A stretch of 64,000 nt of DNA from Closterium sp. Naga37s-1. Lineage: Eukaryota > Streptophyta > Zygnematophyceae > Desmidiales > Closteriaceae. Made by a program: the position numbers and the translations under genes. Shown here one piece after another: positions 29,863 through 41,404 of the stretch (within the stretch, counting starts at the first letter, position 1; each line of letters begins with the position of its first letter). The stretch lies in assembly GCA_947471745.1 (NCBI GenBank), contig CANJKZ010000092.1, positions 4,631,001-4,695,000 on the forward strand, written 5' to 3'. The notes under the pieces were generated by a model. It worked only from the letters and a program-made list of their open reading frames with translations. It was not told the DNA's origin and did no database searches.

Positions 29863-31080
29863 AGCAACGGCAGCAGCAGCAGCAGTTGGGTCGTCCACTC
29901 TGCCTGCACAACCCCTTTCAACCGCTTCACACATGCACACGTCAGGGTCGTGGTGACAAGGGCAGCACTTCCACTGCCTGGTCTAGCTTGATGGGGAAAA
30001 GGCGTAGTGTTCAGCTGAATGCATGTTCATGCCACAGATTGCCGGAAGCCTTTCTTTTTAACCAGATGAGTTTTCAAGTGATAATGATATGAGTCAATGC
30101 AACATGACGTGTCTCCTCAGCCATATGATAAAGATTGGATGTAGGTAGGAGATAGGAAGGTGAATTTGCAGTGCGTATGTTGTTGCTTATCATTCATCCA
30201 GCCAACCATCTAAAGCTGAATAACTAGGCCACTCCACTGTCCCCCATTACATGACCTGCATGTATCAACGTTTCACAAACAACACGTGCTGTTGAAGCAT
30301 CCAATCCAACGTTGGGCTCGATGAATCCAAGCTTCAAGGGACACTATGACACGACGACTACACTACAAGGTCACTGTAATGAAATCCATGCCAAAAGTTG
30401 TGAGATGAATCAGACCAACCATGCATATGCATGGTTGGCTCGGCAGGTTGCCAGAGACACAGGTGAACGAGGTGCTTGTATTGAATCACAGCTTTTCTGT
30501 GCAACGTACGGTACGTCAATAACGTTGCTTGAGTTATGTAGTTGTTGGGGCTGTATAGTTGTTGGGGCTGAAACTTGCGCCTCGTCCGACACGGAGCAGG
30601 GCAGCGCCACGAGCATGCCACCACCGTCGCCGCCTTTTGAGGCGCCTCCAAAGACGCGCGCTCCTCCACTGGCACAGACGAGACGCGCATGAAAGTGCCT
30701 CGTCCGTCCATCCTTCGCCTGCGCCTCGTCTGTGTTTTTGCGCGGAAGGAGAGTGCGAGAGCAGGTTGGGGCAGGTGAGCAGGCAATGCAGCGCACGGGG
30801 CGGACGGGTTTGGGGCGCCAGCAACGCAGGCAGGGGAGCAAGTGGAGCAGCAGCAGCAGCAGCACCTGGGGCGATGGGGGTGGTGGAGGTGGGAGCAACG
30901 GAGGTAGGATGGAGAGTGTGGGAGCGCGGAGGTAGGGAAGAGCTGCATGGAGCATGCAAGCGTGGTGCAGTGGGAGTGAGGAGGATTGGTGGCACCTGTT
31001 GGGCTGAAAAGGCCCTTAGGATCTTTGCAGGGGTGAACTCTGGGTAGAGTTGGTGTAGTAGCGGAAGCGTTAATTAAAGA
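29863..31080. other. Intergenic, no gene recognised
   Basis: About 1.2 kb. Several overlapping ORFs on both strands (30310-31090) have compositional bias from CAG/CTG-rich DNA and no family resemblance. I see no RNA gene. Confidence 0.5.
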
Positions 31081-31099
31081 GTTGTGAACCACCTTGCGC

Positions 31100-33123
31100 T
31101 AGTATGTGAGGGCAAAGTAAGTTGATTAAAACAAAGAGATACAAGATTATATAAGAGTACAAGGAATATGAAAGGATACGGTTATAACTGTTTTACTTGT
31201 TGCTGTTGCGGTTCGATACAGTGACGACTCGGGCAACTGCTCTGTAGCGAGTCAGTTGTGTGTCCTTGCTGTCGCGCTGTACTTGTCAGGTCAAAGGTCG
31301 CTGACCTTTGACTTTCGCGTAACCTCCAGCGGTTACTTCAACCTCCGAGGGTTGACTCGCTGGTGCCTCGATATGCTTTGCTTCGCTTGTGCCTTAGTGT
31401 TTCGACACGACAGAAGCGCTTAGGACCGATTGTTTCCAACACTCCCCTTCGCTTCTGGAGTGTCGCTGACGTGGCTCTGTCCAGTCAGCAGCATGCAGTA
31501 TTCGAACTTCTGCTTTCCGAGCTTCTTGGTCAGGTAGTCAGCTGCCATCTCGGACGTGGGGCAGTATGACAGCTCGAGCCTTCCCTTCTCGATCTCGTCC
31601 TTCACGAAGAAATATCGCAGGGCGATGTGTTTCGTCCTGTTCGCGAAGCCGTTCTTGTTGGCGATGCGAATTGCCGATTGGTTGTCGCAGAACAGGGTAA
31701 AGTTGGGTAACTCGGCTAACTTCGCTTCTTCCAGCAGCTCGCGAAGATAGAGTCCTTCCTTGGTGGCTGAGCAGAGTGCAATATATTCTGCTTCAGCTGA
31801 CGAGAGAGCAATTAGTTCCTGCTTGCTCGATTGCCAGGAGATAGGTCCGATAGGTTCGAGGCGGTAGATGTAGCCGGTGCGGGAGCGCCTATTGTCTGAG
31901 TCGCCCGCGTGATCTGCGTCGACGTAACCGATTAGCTTAGGCGTTGTAGTTGCGTTCTTATGGAAAGTCAGGCCGACCGTCGGGGTACTGACAAGGTAGT
32001 GAAGAGCGCGGTCGAGCTCCGCCAGATGTTCCGCTTCAGGCTTCTTGAGGTGGGTGGCGAGCTGGCTTGCAGAGTAGGATAGATCTGGGCGGCAGGTGAC
32101 AGCTGCGAAGAGAAGGCAGCCCAGCTTTCTCTGGTAGTCGCGTACGCCGGCGGGCTTGAGTAGAGCGGAGCCTTCCTTGTTGTTTGCTGTCGTGTAGCGG
32201 TACGGTGTGGAGATGACAGTCGGTGTGAGTGCGAAACGCTTGGCGATGGTGTCGGCGTATTTCGCGGCGCTGAGGTAGATAGCGTCTTCCTCTTCCCGGA
32301 TGTTGAGGCCGAGGTACTGTGTGACGGTAGATGAGTCCGTGAGTGTGAGGTCTTGCTGTAGCTCCCCTTCGAACCAGGTTGTAATGCCGTCAGTTGAGCC
32401 GATGTAGAGCAGATCGTCTACATAGACGATTAGCAGGATGTAGTCGGTACCCTTCGTGAGCCGGTACATGCCCTGGTCGTGCGGCAATTGCTTGAAGCCG
32501 ATGCGAATGAGGCGAGCGTGTAGGTATTGTTGCCATAGTCGCGGAGCTTGCTTGATGCCGTAGAGCGACTTGAGTAGTTGACAGACGTGGTTCGAGTCCG
32601 TGCTGGAGCCGTGTGGTAGCTCGACGAAGATCTCTGCGTCAACGGGTGCGTAGAGGAATGCGTTAGCGACGTCGATTTGCCGCAGCTTCTTCTTCTTCAT
32701 GGCGGCGATCGCGAGAAGGATGCGTAGCGAGGTGTGTCGGCTGACCGGAGCGAATGTTTCGGTGAAATCGTGTCCGTGCTCTTGGTCGAAGCCGCGTACG
32801 ACCCAGCGTGCCTTAAATTTGTCGATGGTGCCGTCAGCCTTTGTCTTCACACGGAAGACCCACTTCCCGGTGAGCACTGTCTTGTTCCGTGCCACGCCGA
32901 TAGGAACCACTTTCCACGTGTTGCGTTCCTCCAGTGCCTTCAGTTCCTTGTCCATGGCTTCGCGCCATTTTTCCTTATGTTCCCCCCCCAGAGCCTGCTG
33001 AACCGTCGCAGGCTCTTTAGGAGTGGCGGTGCCGTGGACTGCGGTGACGAGTCCGAGAATCTGCAGTCCACTCTGTGAGTAGCGGGGAAGATTTACGTCC
33101 TCGGGATAAGCGGCAGAGGGCAC
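31100..33123 (-). mobile_element. Partial Ty1/copia element (RT-RNase H end plus 3' LTR)
   Basis: Minus-strand frame 33123-31420 of 567 residues encodes a copia reverse transcriptase (KWVFRVKTKADG, IDVANAFLYAPVDAEIF, YVDDLLYIGS) and RNase H (TGYIYRLEPIGPISWQSSKQ, KHIALRYFFVKDE). It is from a different lineage than the other copias in the window. Its 3' LTR begins at 31441 (minus-strand TGTTGGAAACAATCG) and runs left to about 31.1 kb; the outer end is unresolved. No gag or integrase is seen upstream, so the copy is partial and broken. Confidence 0.85.
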
Positions 33124-33189
33124 TTTTGAGAATTCTCAAAAGTAATTTCCAGGACAGCGCCGCCCACCACCGTCGCCCGTATCAGAACT

Positions 33190-33870
33190 CACGCTTGGCC
33201 GTTGCCAGCACTGCTTCTCTCCTCAACTGAGTCACAACGATCATGCCGGGCTGGGCATGCCCCCTGGGAGGGACGAGCTGTAGCGTGCCTCGTCGAGAAA
33301 CTGGAAACTGGGGTGGGGAAAAGGGGGAAGGGAGGGGGAGGGGAAGGGGTGAGTTGGACTAACATTTCCCTCACTTCCCTGCCCTCGAGAACCCCTCGCG
33401 AGGGAAGAGCCGTGCCCAGCATCATAGAGAAACTAGGAAGGGGGGAGGGTTTCGTTTCGGGGGTCCAAGGGAAGGGAGGTTCCCCCACGCCCTGCTTGCC
33501 CCCACGCCCTGCCTCCCCCACCCGCCTCGCCCGCACCCACCTGGGGAACTTGTGTTGTGTGGTCTTGCCCGACCCCGTCTAGCCGCACACCAGGCTGGCA
33601 GGGCTGCCCCCCATGTACCTTTTTCCCCCACCGCATGCACCCTCCCCCCCAACCAAACGCACCGGGGGAACTTGTGTAATTTCCCCGACCACGTCTCGCC
33701 ACACGCAAGGGTGGCAGGGCTACCCCCATGCACCTCTCCCCCCAGACACCTCCTGCTCTGAGATGGTATCCATGCGGTACAAGTGGACGTGGAAATCCCC
33801 CCACTGTTGCGCCGCCCTGTGCTGGTGCCGCTTCATATAGAAGCCCCGCGCCCACTCCTAGCGGGGGTGA
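33190..33870 (-). pseudogene. Degenerate repeats with DEAH-helicase motif I traces
   Basis: On the minus strand, 33602-33541 reads VCG, a stop, then TGSGKTTQ. This resembles GETGSGKTTQ of DEAH/RHA helicases, with TAG where GAG is expected and a 5-bp duplication (CACAA) behind it. A related copy at about 33715-33665 reads ACGETWSGK. The two copies form an imperfect tandem repeat of about 115-120 bp. Plus-strand segments at 33265-33310 and 33390-33450 share EGRAV and EKL and form another imperfect duplicate. This suggests a decayed, repeat-expanded helicase fragment, but similarity over so few residues is weak evidence. Confidence 0.35.
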
Positions 33871-34121
33871 GTAAAGGGGGGGTGGGGGGGGGGGGGGGGG
33901 TTGTTAGGAACATAATGCAGGAGCACCCATGTGCCCCACGCCTAATCCTGGCGGGGGTGAAGGTGGTGGAGGAGGGAAGGAGGCTGTTCCTGTGCGGTTT
34001 TGCCTCGTTTTACCCTATGCGCTGTACGTAGCACCAATTGACTACATAGTATTTACTTGTTGCCAATAACGACCAAGCTCATCACCGGACACACTACCTG
34101 GTGTCTGAGCGGCACGGGTGG

Positions 34122-34350
34122 CAATCGTACCTGCTGGTTGGGCGGGAAGAATAGAGGTCTCCAAAGATGGTGGCACGCGCATTGGCAAGACCACTCCACC
34201 CCGGGATCTGCGCGTTGCTGCACGCATGTACAGTATGCTAGTGGGTTGAGCGGCTACGTACCTGCTGGCTGGGCGGCAGGGGGTAGAGGTCCCCAAAGAT
34301 GGTGGTGCATGCGTTGGCCAGGCCGCTCCACCCCAAGATCTGCATGACCA
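34122..34350 (-). repeat. About 130-bp duplication of an exon-like segment ending in a splice donor
   Basis: On the minus strand two related segments read GWSGLANACTTIFGDLYP and GWSGLANARATIFGDLYS, each ending AGCAG/GTACG, a plausible donor. The first lies at about 34350-34255, the second at about 34210-34122. The source gene is not recognised. Confidence 0.7.
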
Positions 34351-35852
34351 CGGTGCGAACGCCCACCAGAGTGCAGCAGCACCCTTGGTCCGTGGCCAAG
34401 AGTGCGCTTCTCCACCCCACTAAACGGCATCCCACCCTACCGCAACTCGAAGGAACCTTGGCTTTGAGGGACATTAACAAACAAACTTGCCTGTGCGCGA
34501 TGCAGTGGGACGAAACAAGATGAGGAACCTTGGCTTTGAGGCGCGCGGTGACTCCGTTGTGCTGTCCAAGCATGACAGAAGCACCACAAGTGCTTATACA
34601 GGTGATGCGCATCAGGTCAATGCCGGTACTCTCCAGGTGCGTCAGGAGAACTGTAGTGAGTGACGCGGCGTCACACTGATCCACAGTGAGCAAGGCGAAG
34701 AACTCGGTGACGGGAGAGTTGTCCCGCATGAACGTCATATAGACGATCATGCGTTTCCCCCGCCGTCGGTCGGTGCTCTCGTCCAACTGGATGCCAAGGT
34801 ACGGACTCTCGCGGATGTGTTTCAGCTGGCGGGACTTCAGGTAGCACACCATTGTCTCGACCAGTTGTGCGAAGCCGTACCTGAGACAAGCGGGGTTAAA
34901 ACTCGTTAGTATTGTAAACACACGGAACACAAAACAGAAGTTACGAACGGGACACTTACTCGCTGTAGTACGTCCCGTTCTCCTTCAGGGGCAGATCCGG
35001 AGTCCCCTGCTCTGCCATGAACTGAACCAAAGCCACGAATAGCACAATGGGAGCGTCAGACCTGCAAATGAATAACACTATAGCCATCAAGCGAGCAATA
35101 CGCTTGACATCAGCGTCCCCACGGTGGAAGTCAACAATGAACTTCTGCACTTTCTTCACTCCGTCGCGCTCCTCCTTCCTCAAGACCGCGGCCTCATGTT
35201 TCAGACTGTGGTGATGCTTGCGCATCGCCTGCTTCTGAATGTCGATGCCACCATCGCCGTTGCGTCCGTATTTGTAGTTGGGGTCTCCGAAGACCATGCA
35301 GACGCTGCAGCGCATGCAGGGCCGGTCGTCCTTGTTTTCGGAGATGAGAAGCCAAGGAAAATACCGCTGCCACTGCTCCTTGCACTTCAACTGAAGCTCC
35401 TCAACCGACAGTTTCTTGCCTTTAGGATCTTCGAAGTCTTCATTCGCCGGTTCAGGCGCTGCGGGTCGCACATGCACTGACGCTGCTGGCTGTGTCGGAC
35501 CGCCCGGACGTCCGACGGTGAGAACCCGCTGCTTATACCGCTTCTTTACTGATCTGTCGGGCAAGACGGGGTTAGCACTGAGAGAGGTGGTAGCGACAGA
35601 TACTGCAGGGATGCTCTTATCGGCACCGTTGTCTGGCATCCTAGTGGATACTAGCGTAGTAGGGGTAGCGGTTGCTGGCACAGAACGATCGCCATTTACC
35701 GAGATTGGAGCATCGCCTTCGGGCAAAGGAACCGCAGCCGAGGTCGACGCAATCGGCGGGGCAACAGAAGCGATCTGCTTGCCCCGCGTTAGGAAATCTA
35801 ACGCCGTAAGCACGGGCTCCGCATCGCATGGTACGCCGGCGGGGACGACCAT
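34238..35852 (-). CDS. hAT-like transposase-derived protein (ZNF862/DUF4371-like), truncated
   Basis: Exon 1, 35852-34958: a Pro/Ser/Thr-rich N-terminus, then a zinc-finger-like segment (RPCMRCSVCMVFG with KHHHSLKH), as in TTF/BED-type fingers. A GTAAGT donor and TCTCAG acceptor join it to exon 2 at about 34880, in phase. Exon 2 shows the hAT-like core SPYLGIQLDESTDRRRG, ISTCGASVMLGQHNGVTARL and SHCIAHR. After CIAHR the expected rest of the transposase domain is missing; the frame runs on through unrelated sequence to a stop. An 18-bp direct repeat (AGGAACCTTGGCTTTGAGG, near 34453 and 34523) flanks the point of divergence. It may be a decayed DNA transposon or a domesticated but broken gene. 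Confidence 0.7.
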
Positions 35853-35859
35853 AGTCTAA

Positions 35860-36479
35860 ACGCTGGGAAATCAGACGCTGGGAGGGATACGGTCCATGCT
35901 CGGCTGAGGGAGAGTTGAGGACGAGCAGGAGAAACAGGCTTGTTTTCAAGCCTCACCCATCTGCATGAAACCCCATCACCGTGCAGTGCATTGAGGCGCT
36001 GCGTGTTGGGAGCGGGGGGCATTACGACCACAACGCAATGTTGCGTGACGTCTAGGAAATGCAACTGCGCTGGCACAACGAGACAACGCGTTGCCGTGGC
36101 TGTGGCTGGCGTCGGCGCTGACAGCCAGCCACACGACAAACTCCTGGCAGCATATGCCACAGTTACATGACAGCGAGGCTGCAATAAGACACGCGTATTG
36201 AATGCGCGTGCAGTTACAGGGCAGCAAAGGGCTGTACCTGTGGTCCTATCCTGTGGTCTACTGGGCATATGGCATAGTGGGTCAAGATGTCGGTTTCAGA
36301 CGAAACCGAACTCGATATCTGTATATTCAGATTAAGAATTCTACATGGTCTGGAAAATCATACGAACCTAAAACGCTTGTCTTACTGATCAGATGAGAAA
36401 ACACGTAGAGTCTTAGGAAGCAGATAAATACAAAAAATCAAGTCTTAATCTCAGACCATCAGACCAAATTGGTCTGATA
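35860..36479. other. Intergenic, no gene recognised
   Basis: About 620 bp between the hAT-like gene and the satellite. It holds only short ORFs and no clear repeat. Confidence 0.5.
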
Positions 36480-36790
36480 AAGAGAACCCTGCTACAGGCG
36501 TAGGGAAAAGCGTCGAACGTTCTGAATGTTGTTGCATATTCGGGTGGCCCATGATCAAAAACACATACCAGAACAATTCTGGCTTGGTTCGCGCGCACAG
36601 AAAAGTTAGGCGCCTGCGATGACGGCCGCGTCTGCCGCCAAATGCTAAGGAAGCGCTCAAGTCCCTACAGGCGTAGGGAAATTCGTCGAACGACATGAAT
36701 GTTGTTGCATATTCGGGTGGCCCATGCTCAAATACACCAAGCAAAGCAATTCCGGCTTGGTTCGCGCGCCGACCAGGGCGAGCATCGTGA
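36480..36790 (+). repeat. Satellite of about 175 bp, first block (under 2 units)
   Basis: Unit landmarks in order: GTTGTTGCATATTCGGGTGG, CCCATGCTCAAATACAC, GGCTTGGTTCGCGCGC, GATGACGGCCGCGTCTGCCG, AAATGCTAAGGAAGCGCTC, GCGTAGGGAAAAGCGTCGAACG. Two units start near 36530 and 36700. The block breaks off at TTCGCGCGC, where a different repeat cluster begins. Confidence 0.9.
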
Positions 36791-37535
36791 CGAGCGCGCA
36801 TCGTGACAGGTTTGTTGTAAGTTTTCGATATATATCTGGTAGATTGTTATAAGTTTCTTTAAAACAAAATTTCGCGTTTTTTTCCATATATATCTAAAAC
36901 TCTCATTTATAAAAGAACATTTGATCACATGAGCTCAGTTGATTGTATTGAAGTTTTTCATGATAATTAATATTGCTATCGAATGTTTCTAAGATAACAT
37001 ATATATTTTTCACGATGTTATTACTCTTAAAACTATGTAATCTGTCATACGAAAGTACTAAAGGCATTTGACTAGCTGTTATATGTTCTATGTTATTACT
37101 ATTGGAACATGTTTTTAGCATTTGTTATATACGTTATCGAGTGTGCATTGTGACGAGCAAGCATCGCGACGAGTGAGCATCGTGACGAGCGAGCATCGTG
37201 ACGAGAGAGCATCGTGACGAGGAGCATCGTGACGAGGCATCGTGACGAGCGAGCATCGTGACGAGCGAGCATCGTGACGAGCGAGCATCGTGACGAGCGA
37301 GCATCGTGACGAGCGAGCATCGTGACGAGCGAGCATCGTGACGAGCGAGCATCGTGACGAGCGAGCATCGTGACGAGCGAGCATCGTGACGAGCGTGCAT
37401 CGTGACGAGCGAGCATCGTGACAGGTTTCGATTTATATCTGGTTGTTATAAGTTTCTTTAAAACAAATTTTTTCATATATATATATATATCTTTCTAAAC
37501 CTCTAATTTGTAAAAGCACATTTGATCACATTAAA
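36780..37535 (+). repeat. Insert in the satellite: 16-bp array between direct repeats of about 110-130 bp
   Basis: Two AT-rich direct repeats (about 36805-36930 and 37420-37533) share ATCGTGACAGGTTT, TATAAGTTTCTTTAAAACAAA and ACATTTGATCACAT. Between them lie 210 bp of AT-rich DNA and, at 37140-37425, about 17 copies of CATCGTGACGAGCGAG with a few shortened units. The same CATCGTGACGAGCG motif also precedes the left repeat. The satellite is broken on the left at GCGCGC and resumes on the right at GACGGCC, with about 25 bp of its unit missing. Confidence 0.85.
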
Positions 37536-38117
37536 TCTGACGGCCTTGTCTGCCGACAAATGCTAAAGAAGCGCTCGGATCCCTATACGCGTAGCGAAAA
37601 GCGTTGAACGACCTGAATGTTGTTGCATATTTGGGTGGCCCATGCTCAAATATACCTACCAAAGCAATTCCGGCTTAGTTCGCGCGCACAGAAAAGTTCG
37701 GCGCATGCGACGACGGCCGCGTGTGCCGACAGATGCAAACAAAGCGCTCAGATCCAGATAGGCGTAGGGAAAAGCGTCGAACAACATGAATTTTGTTGCT
37801 TATTCGGGTGGCCCATGCTGAAATACACATACCATAGCAATTCCGGCTTGGTTCGCGCGCACAGAAAAGTTCGGCTCCTGCGATGACGGCCGCGATTGTC
37901 GATAAATGCTAAGGAAGCGCACGGCGTAGGGAAAAACATCAAACGACCTGAATGTTGTTGCTTATTCGGATGGCCCATGCTTAAATACACATAACAGAGC
38001 AATTCCAGCTTGGTTCGCGCGCATAGAAAAGTTCGGCGCCTGCGATGACGGCCGCGTCTGCCGACAAATGCTAAAGAAGCCCTCGGATCCCTATAGGCGT
38101 AGGGAAAAGAGTCGAAC
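37536..38117 (+). repeat. Satellite of about 175 bp, second block (over 3 units)
   Basis: Units with landmarks near 37617, 37793 and 37951; one is shortened to about 158 bp. The block ends at GTCGAAC, where the 16-kb LTR element is inserted, and continues at 54104 with CGAACGACCTGAATG. Confidence 0.9.
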
Positions 38118-38260
38118 TGTCAGAACTAGCAGTAGAAAGTAAGAATGAAGAAAGGAGGAGGTTCACTAGCAAACAGTTGGATACATATAGCAAACCCTAA
38201 TTGGGCTGTACTCACTATGGAGTACCCCACTGCAGGCTAGACAATTATAACATTCTGACA
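38118..38260 (-). repeat. 3' LTR of the composite element
   Basis: 143 bp, TGTCAG...CTGACA, differing from 53961-54103 at one base. Next to it (38261 onward, read on the minus strand) is a purine tract GGCTATGGGGGTG, as expected beside a 3' LTR. Confidence 0.92.
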
Positions 38261-39452
38261 CACCCCCATAGCCAAAGTGGGGTGTAATCAGCACAACAAG
38301 CAAGCATAGTAATAGTTCACAATTATAAGCAAAGCTAGAGGTAATCACAGCGGGCAAGTGAGGAGGAGGAGGGACTGTGCGAGGATAGAAGATGGGAGAC
38401 GACGGCTGAAGTTGCAGACACACGGGCAACAGGAGCTGCTGGCACAGTGGCTACCGAGACAGCGCCCCGGACTACTGGAGTAACTGGCTCACGGGCTACG
38501 AGGAGCTACAGGAGCAACGGACCCACGGGCGACAGGCGCAGCAGACTCTCTGGGCTACCAGGACAGTGCGCCCCGGACTACAGGTGCTGCGGACGACAAG
38601 ACAGCAGCCTCCACTCAACCTCCCCCGACCGTCCCACACCCCTCTCACACACACCCCCTGCTTCACCCCTAGCTCCACTCCCCCTTCACCCCTTAGTACC
38701 ACTCCGACGGCTCCAACAGATCCACCCCCCTCAGCGGCAGCTGCAGCACTGGGAGACGGAGGAGGAGGAGGAGCAGGGGACGGCACACAGAAACTGCACC
38801 CCCATACCCCCCACCCCAAACCCTAATTCAGGAGAACGGGCAGCAGCAGGGGTGGGGCGCCGTCAGAAGCACGGGGGACAGCGGGCAGCGCAGGGGAAGA
38901 GGAAACAGGGCGCCCACGGGCCTGGCGCAGCCCGTACGAGCCGCGGGCGGGCGGCCCGAGGCGCGCCCTGGCCTGGCGCAGCCCGTACGGGCCGCGCGCG
39001 GGCCTGGCGCTGCCCGTACGGGCCGCGCGCGGGCCTGGCGCAGCCCGTACGGGCCGCGCGCAGGCTGTACGGGCCGCGCGCGGGCCCTACGCAGGTCGCG
39101 CAGGCTGCGACGGGCGACGGGGGGCGACGCGCGGGTCCCCGTCGCCCGTCGCAGCGCCTCCCAGGAGCGACGCGCGGAGTGACGGGGCAGAAAGCCGCCG
39201 CGCGCCTCGGGGCGCACGGCGGGCAGAAAACCGCCGCGCGCCTCGGGGCGCACGGCGGGCAGAAAACCGCCGCGCGCCTCGGGGCGCACGGCGGGCAGAA
39301 AACCGCCGCACGCTCCGAGCGCGCGGCGGGATGAAAAATCCGTCGCACGCCACGGGGCGTGCAACACACAGAGTAGCAGTAGCAGCGGAAGCAGTGAGGT
39401 GGTGGGCCCACCCACAGGATCGACCCAAGGGGATCGACCTGCTCTGATAGCA
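38261..39452 (-). other. Second leader of the composite, related to the small LTR element at 54.3 kb
   Basis: Read on the minus strand this segment starts with TGCTATCAGAGC, runs through GC-rich DNA with three copies of a 36-bp unit (39180-39320; GCGCCTCGGGGCGCACGG) and ends at the 3' LTR. Both its beginning (CTGCTTCCGCTGC, CATCCCGCCGCGCGCTCGG) and its end (CACTTGCCCGCTGTGATTA, CACCCCACTTTGGCTATG) match the interior of the element at 54314-55905. It has no protein-coding gene that I can recognise. Confidence 0.8.
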
Positions 39453-39574
39453 TGTGAACGAGAATGGATGAAACTAGGTAGGAGGGGGATACAAGTAGGA
39501 AACCCTAACAAAGTTGTACCCCCTAAGGCTAAACCCACTATAGCCTACACAATTTAAACATATAATGTTTGACA
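39453..39574 (-). repeat. Internal, unlike LTR (third LTR of the composite)
   Basis: On the minus strand it starts TGTCAAACATTATATG, right after a purine tract (CTATGGGGGTG), and ends CGTTCACA, right before the primer-site-like TGCTATCAGAGC. It is clearly different from the outer 143-bp LTRs, though the GTAGGCTATAGTGGG core and AGGGTTT motif are shared with other LTRs of the window. Confidence 0.8.
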
Positions 39575-39803
39575 CACCCCCATAGGCTAAGTGGGAGACA
39601 ACCAGATGGTCACAAGACCAGTCAAAGCAAAGCAAAGCAAGCTCAGGGTGGATCTCAAGGAAACCACACAAATTCTGAGCACAAGCAATTGGTCACAAGA
39701 CCAGTTCACATGCAGGTTGATAGTATAACAAGAGATACAGCGATCACAACCTAGCAAGAGTAAACATGCAGGTATATATATAGAGATCACAGTACAAGCA
39801 GAG

Positions 39804-41275
39804 TCAAGAAGTAAGCAAGTGAGGCCCAGTAGGCACAAGGCCTAGAACAGTACAGAAGCGCTGATGGTCACAAGGCTGAAGCGCCTTGGTGAACACATCA
39901 GCAGTGTTGGCCCGAGTGGCCACGTAACGCAGACGAAGCTGACCGCGCTGCTGCAGCTCTCGAGCAAGGAAGTAGCGCAGAGCGATATGCTTCGTTCTGT
40001 GCTCCAGTCTGTGCTCCTCACACAAGGCAATGGCAGCCTTGTTGTCGACGTACAGCACTGGAGGAGAACGAGGCCGCTCTCCCAAGTCGGTCAGCAGGTA
40101 GGTGAGCCAGCGTAACTCCTGTGCAGCCATGGCTGTGGCGTAGATCTCAGCCTCACAACTGGAGCTGAGAACAGAAGACGAGCGTGTAGAACGCCAAGAA
40201 ACTGAACCAGAGCCAAGGTTGAAGGTGTAACCCTGAGACGACCGCTGAGTAGCCTGGTCGTCAGCCCAAGACGCGTCTGAGTGCCCAGTGAGTACAACTC
40301 GGTCTCGTCCTCCAAGCACTAGCCCCATGCCCGACGTACTGCACAAGTAGCGCAACACCCTCTTAGCGGCATCCATGTGCTCCTTCCGGTGACGGCCAGG
40401 AGCGACATAGCGTGCAAGGATGCTAAGAGGGTATGCAAGGTCAGGTCGAGTGCAGGTCATCAGGTACATGAGGCAGCCCACAAGCTCTGGATACGGGCCA
40501 CTCGGCTCTACGGACTCATCCGAAGGCAGAGCTGAGAGCGAGTGACCGGTAGGCAGAGGAGTGGGCTGAGGCGAGGAGTACGTGAAGTGGAAGCGCTGAA
40601 GGACCTGCTGCACCATGTGTGACTGAGTCAAGGTGATGGTGCGCCGTGCTCTGTCCCGGGTGATCCGCAAGCCAAGATAGCTTGTCAGTTCACCCAGGTC
40701 TGTGCACGTGTGTCTCTTCTGCAGCTCCGACTTCACGTGGGCGAGTGCCGCAGTGTCAGCAGTGGCAAAGACCAAGTCGTCGACGTACACGAGGATGTAG
40801 AACGGCGGCAGCGAGGTGTCGGTGCGTAGAAACAGCGACGGGTCAACAGTAGAAGGAGCGAACCCAAGAGCCGCAAGTGTAGTCCTCAGTGTGTCGTGCC
40901 ACTCACGTGGCGCCTGTCGGAGACCGTAGACTGGCCGCCGGAGGCTCCACTGGGTACCAGGAGGGAACGACCCAGTGAAGCCAGGTGGGCGGCGCAGCCA
41001 GATCTCCTCGTGCAGGCTGCCCTGTAGGAAAGCAGTGCTGAAGTCAAGAGAGTGGAGCTCGTAGTCACGCTGAGCGGCGACGTGCAGCAGAACCCGAAGA
41101 GTGGTCATCTTCGGGGTCGGGGAGAAGGTCTGGAAGAAGTCAACTCCCTCTCGCTGACTGAAGCCTCGTGCAACGTAACGCGCCTTGAAGACAGGCGGAG
41201 AACCTGGCGGCCGCTTCACCCTGAAAATCCACATGCCACTGACGATGTTCGCCCCAGGTGGGGGAACCTCGTCGA
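39804..41275 (-). CDS. Reverse transcriptase-RNase H part of the composite element
   Basis: The minus-strand frame carries RVT_2 (MWIFRVKRPPGSPPVF, STAFLQGSLHEEIWLRRP, LVYVDDLVFATADTA) and RNase H (SSQGYTFNLGSGSVSW, KHIALRYFLARELQQ). It is nearly the same protein as that of the nested element, so the two belong to one copia family. It is separated from the gag-integrase part by the nested insertion. Confidence 0.88.
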
Positions 41276-41280
41276 CGTAG

Positions 41281-41404
41281 TGTCAGATTTATATGACATA
41301 GCTACTTTAGGCTATAGTGGGGTAGCACATATGGGGTACAGTTTTCTAGGGTTTGCTTTTGTACCCAACTTTCCTTTAGTCATCACATTCCTCGTTTCTT
41401 CTCA
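41281..41404 (+). repeat. 5' LTR of the nested copia
   Basis: TGTCAGATTTATATG to GTTTCTTCTCA, 124 bp, immediately followed by an initiator-tRNA-Met-type primer site. Confidence 0.93.

Noticed and set aside
29132-29940. Minus-strand Ala/Ser- and Leu-rich ORFs
   Set aside because: Complement of the CAG-rich array; no family and no splice context.
30310-31092. Several ORFs of 120-240 codons on both strands
   Set aside because: Overlapping, compositionally biased, no recognisable domain and no supporting splice or start context.
31205-31235. tRNA-like GGTTCGATAC box
   Set aside because: No matching A box or cloverleaf arms around it; it lies within the copia LTR.
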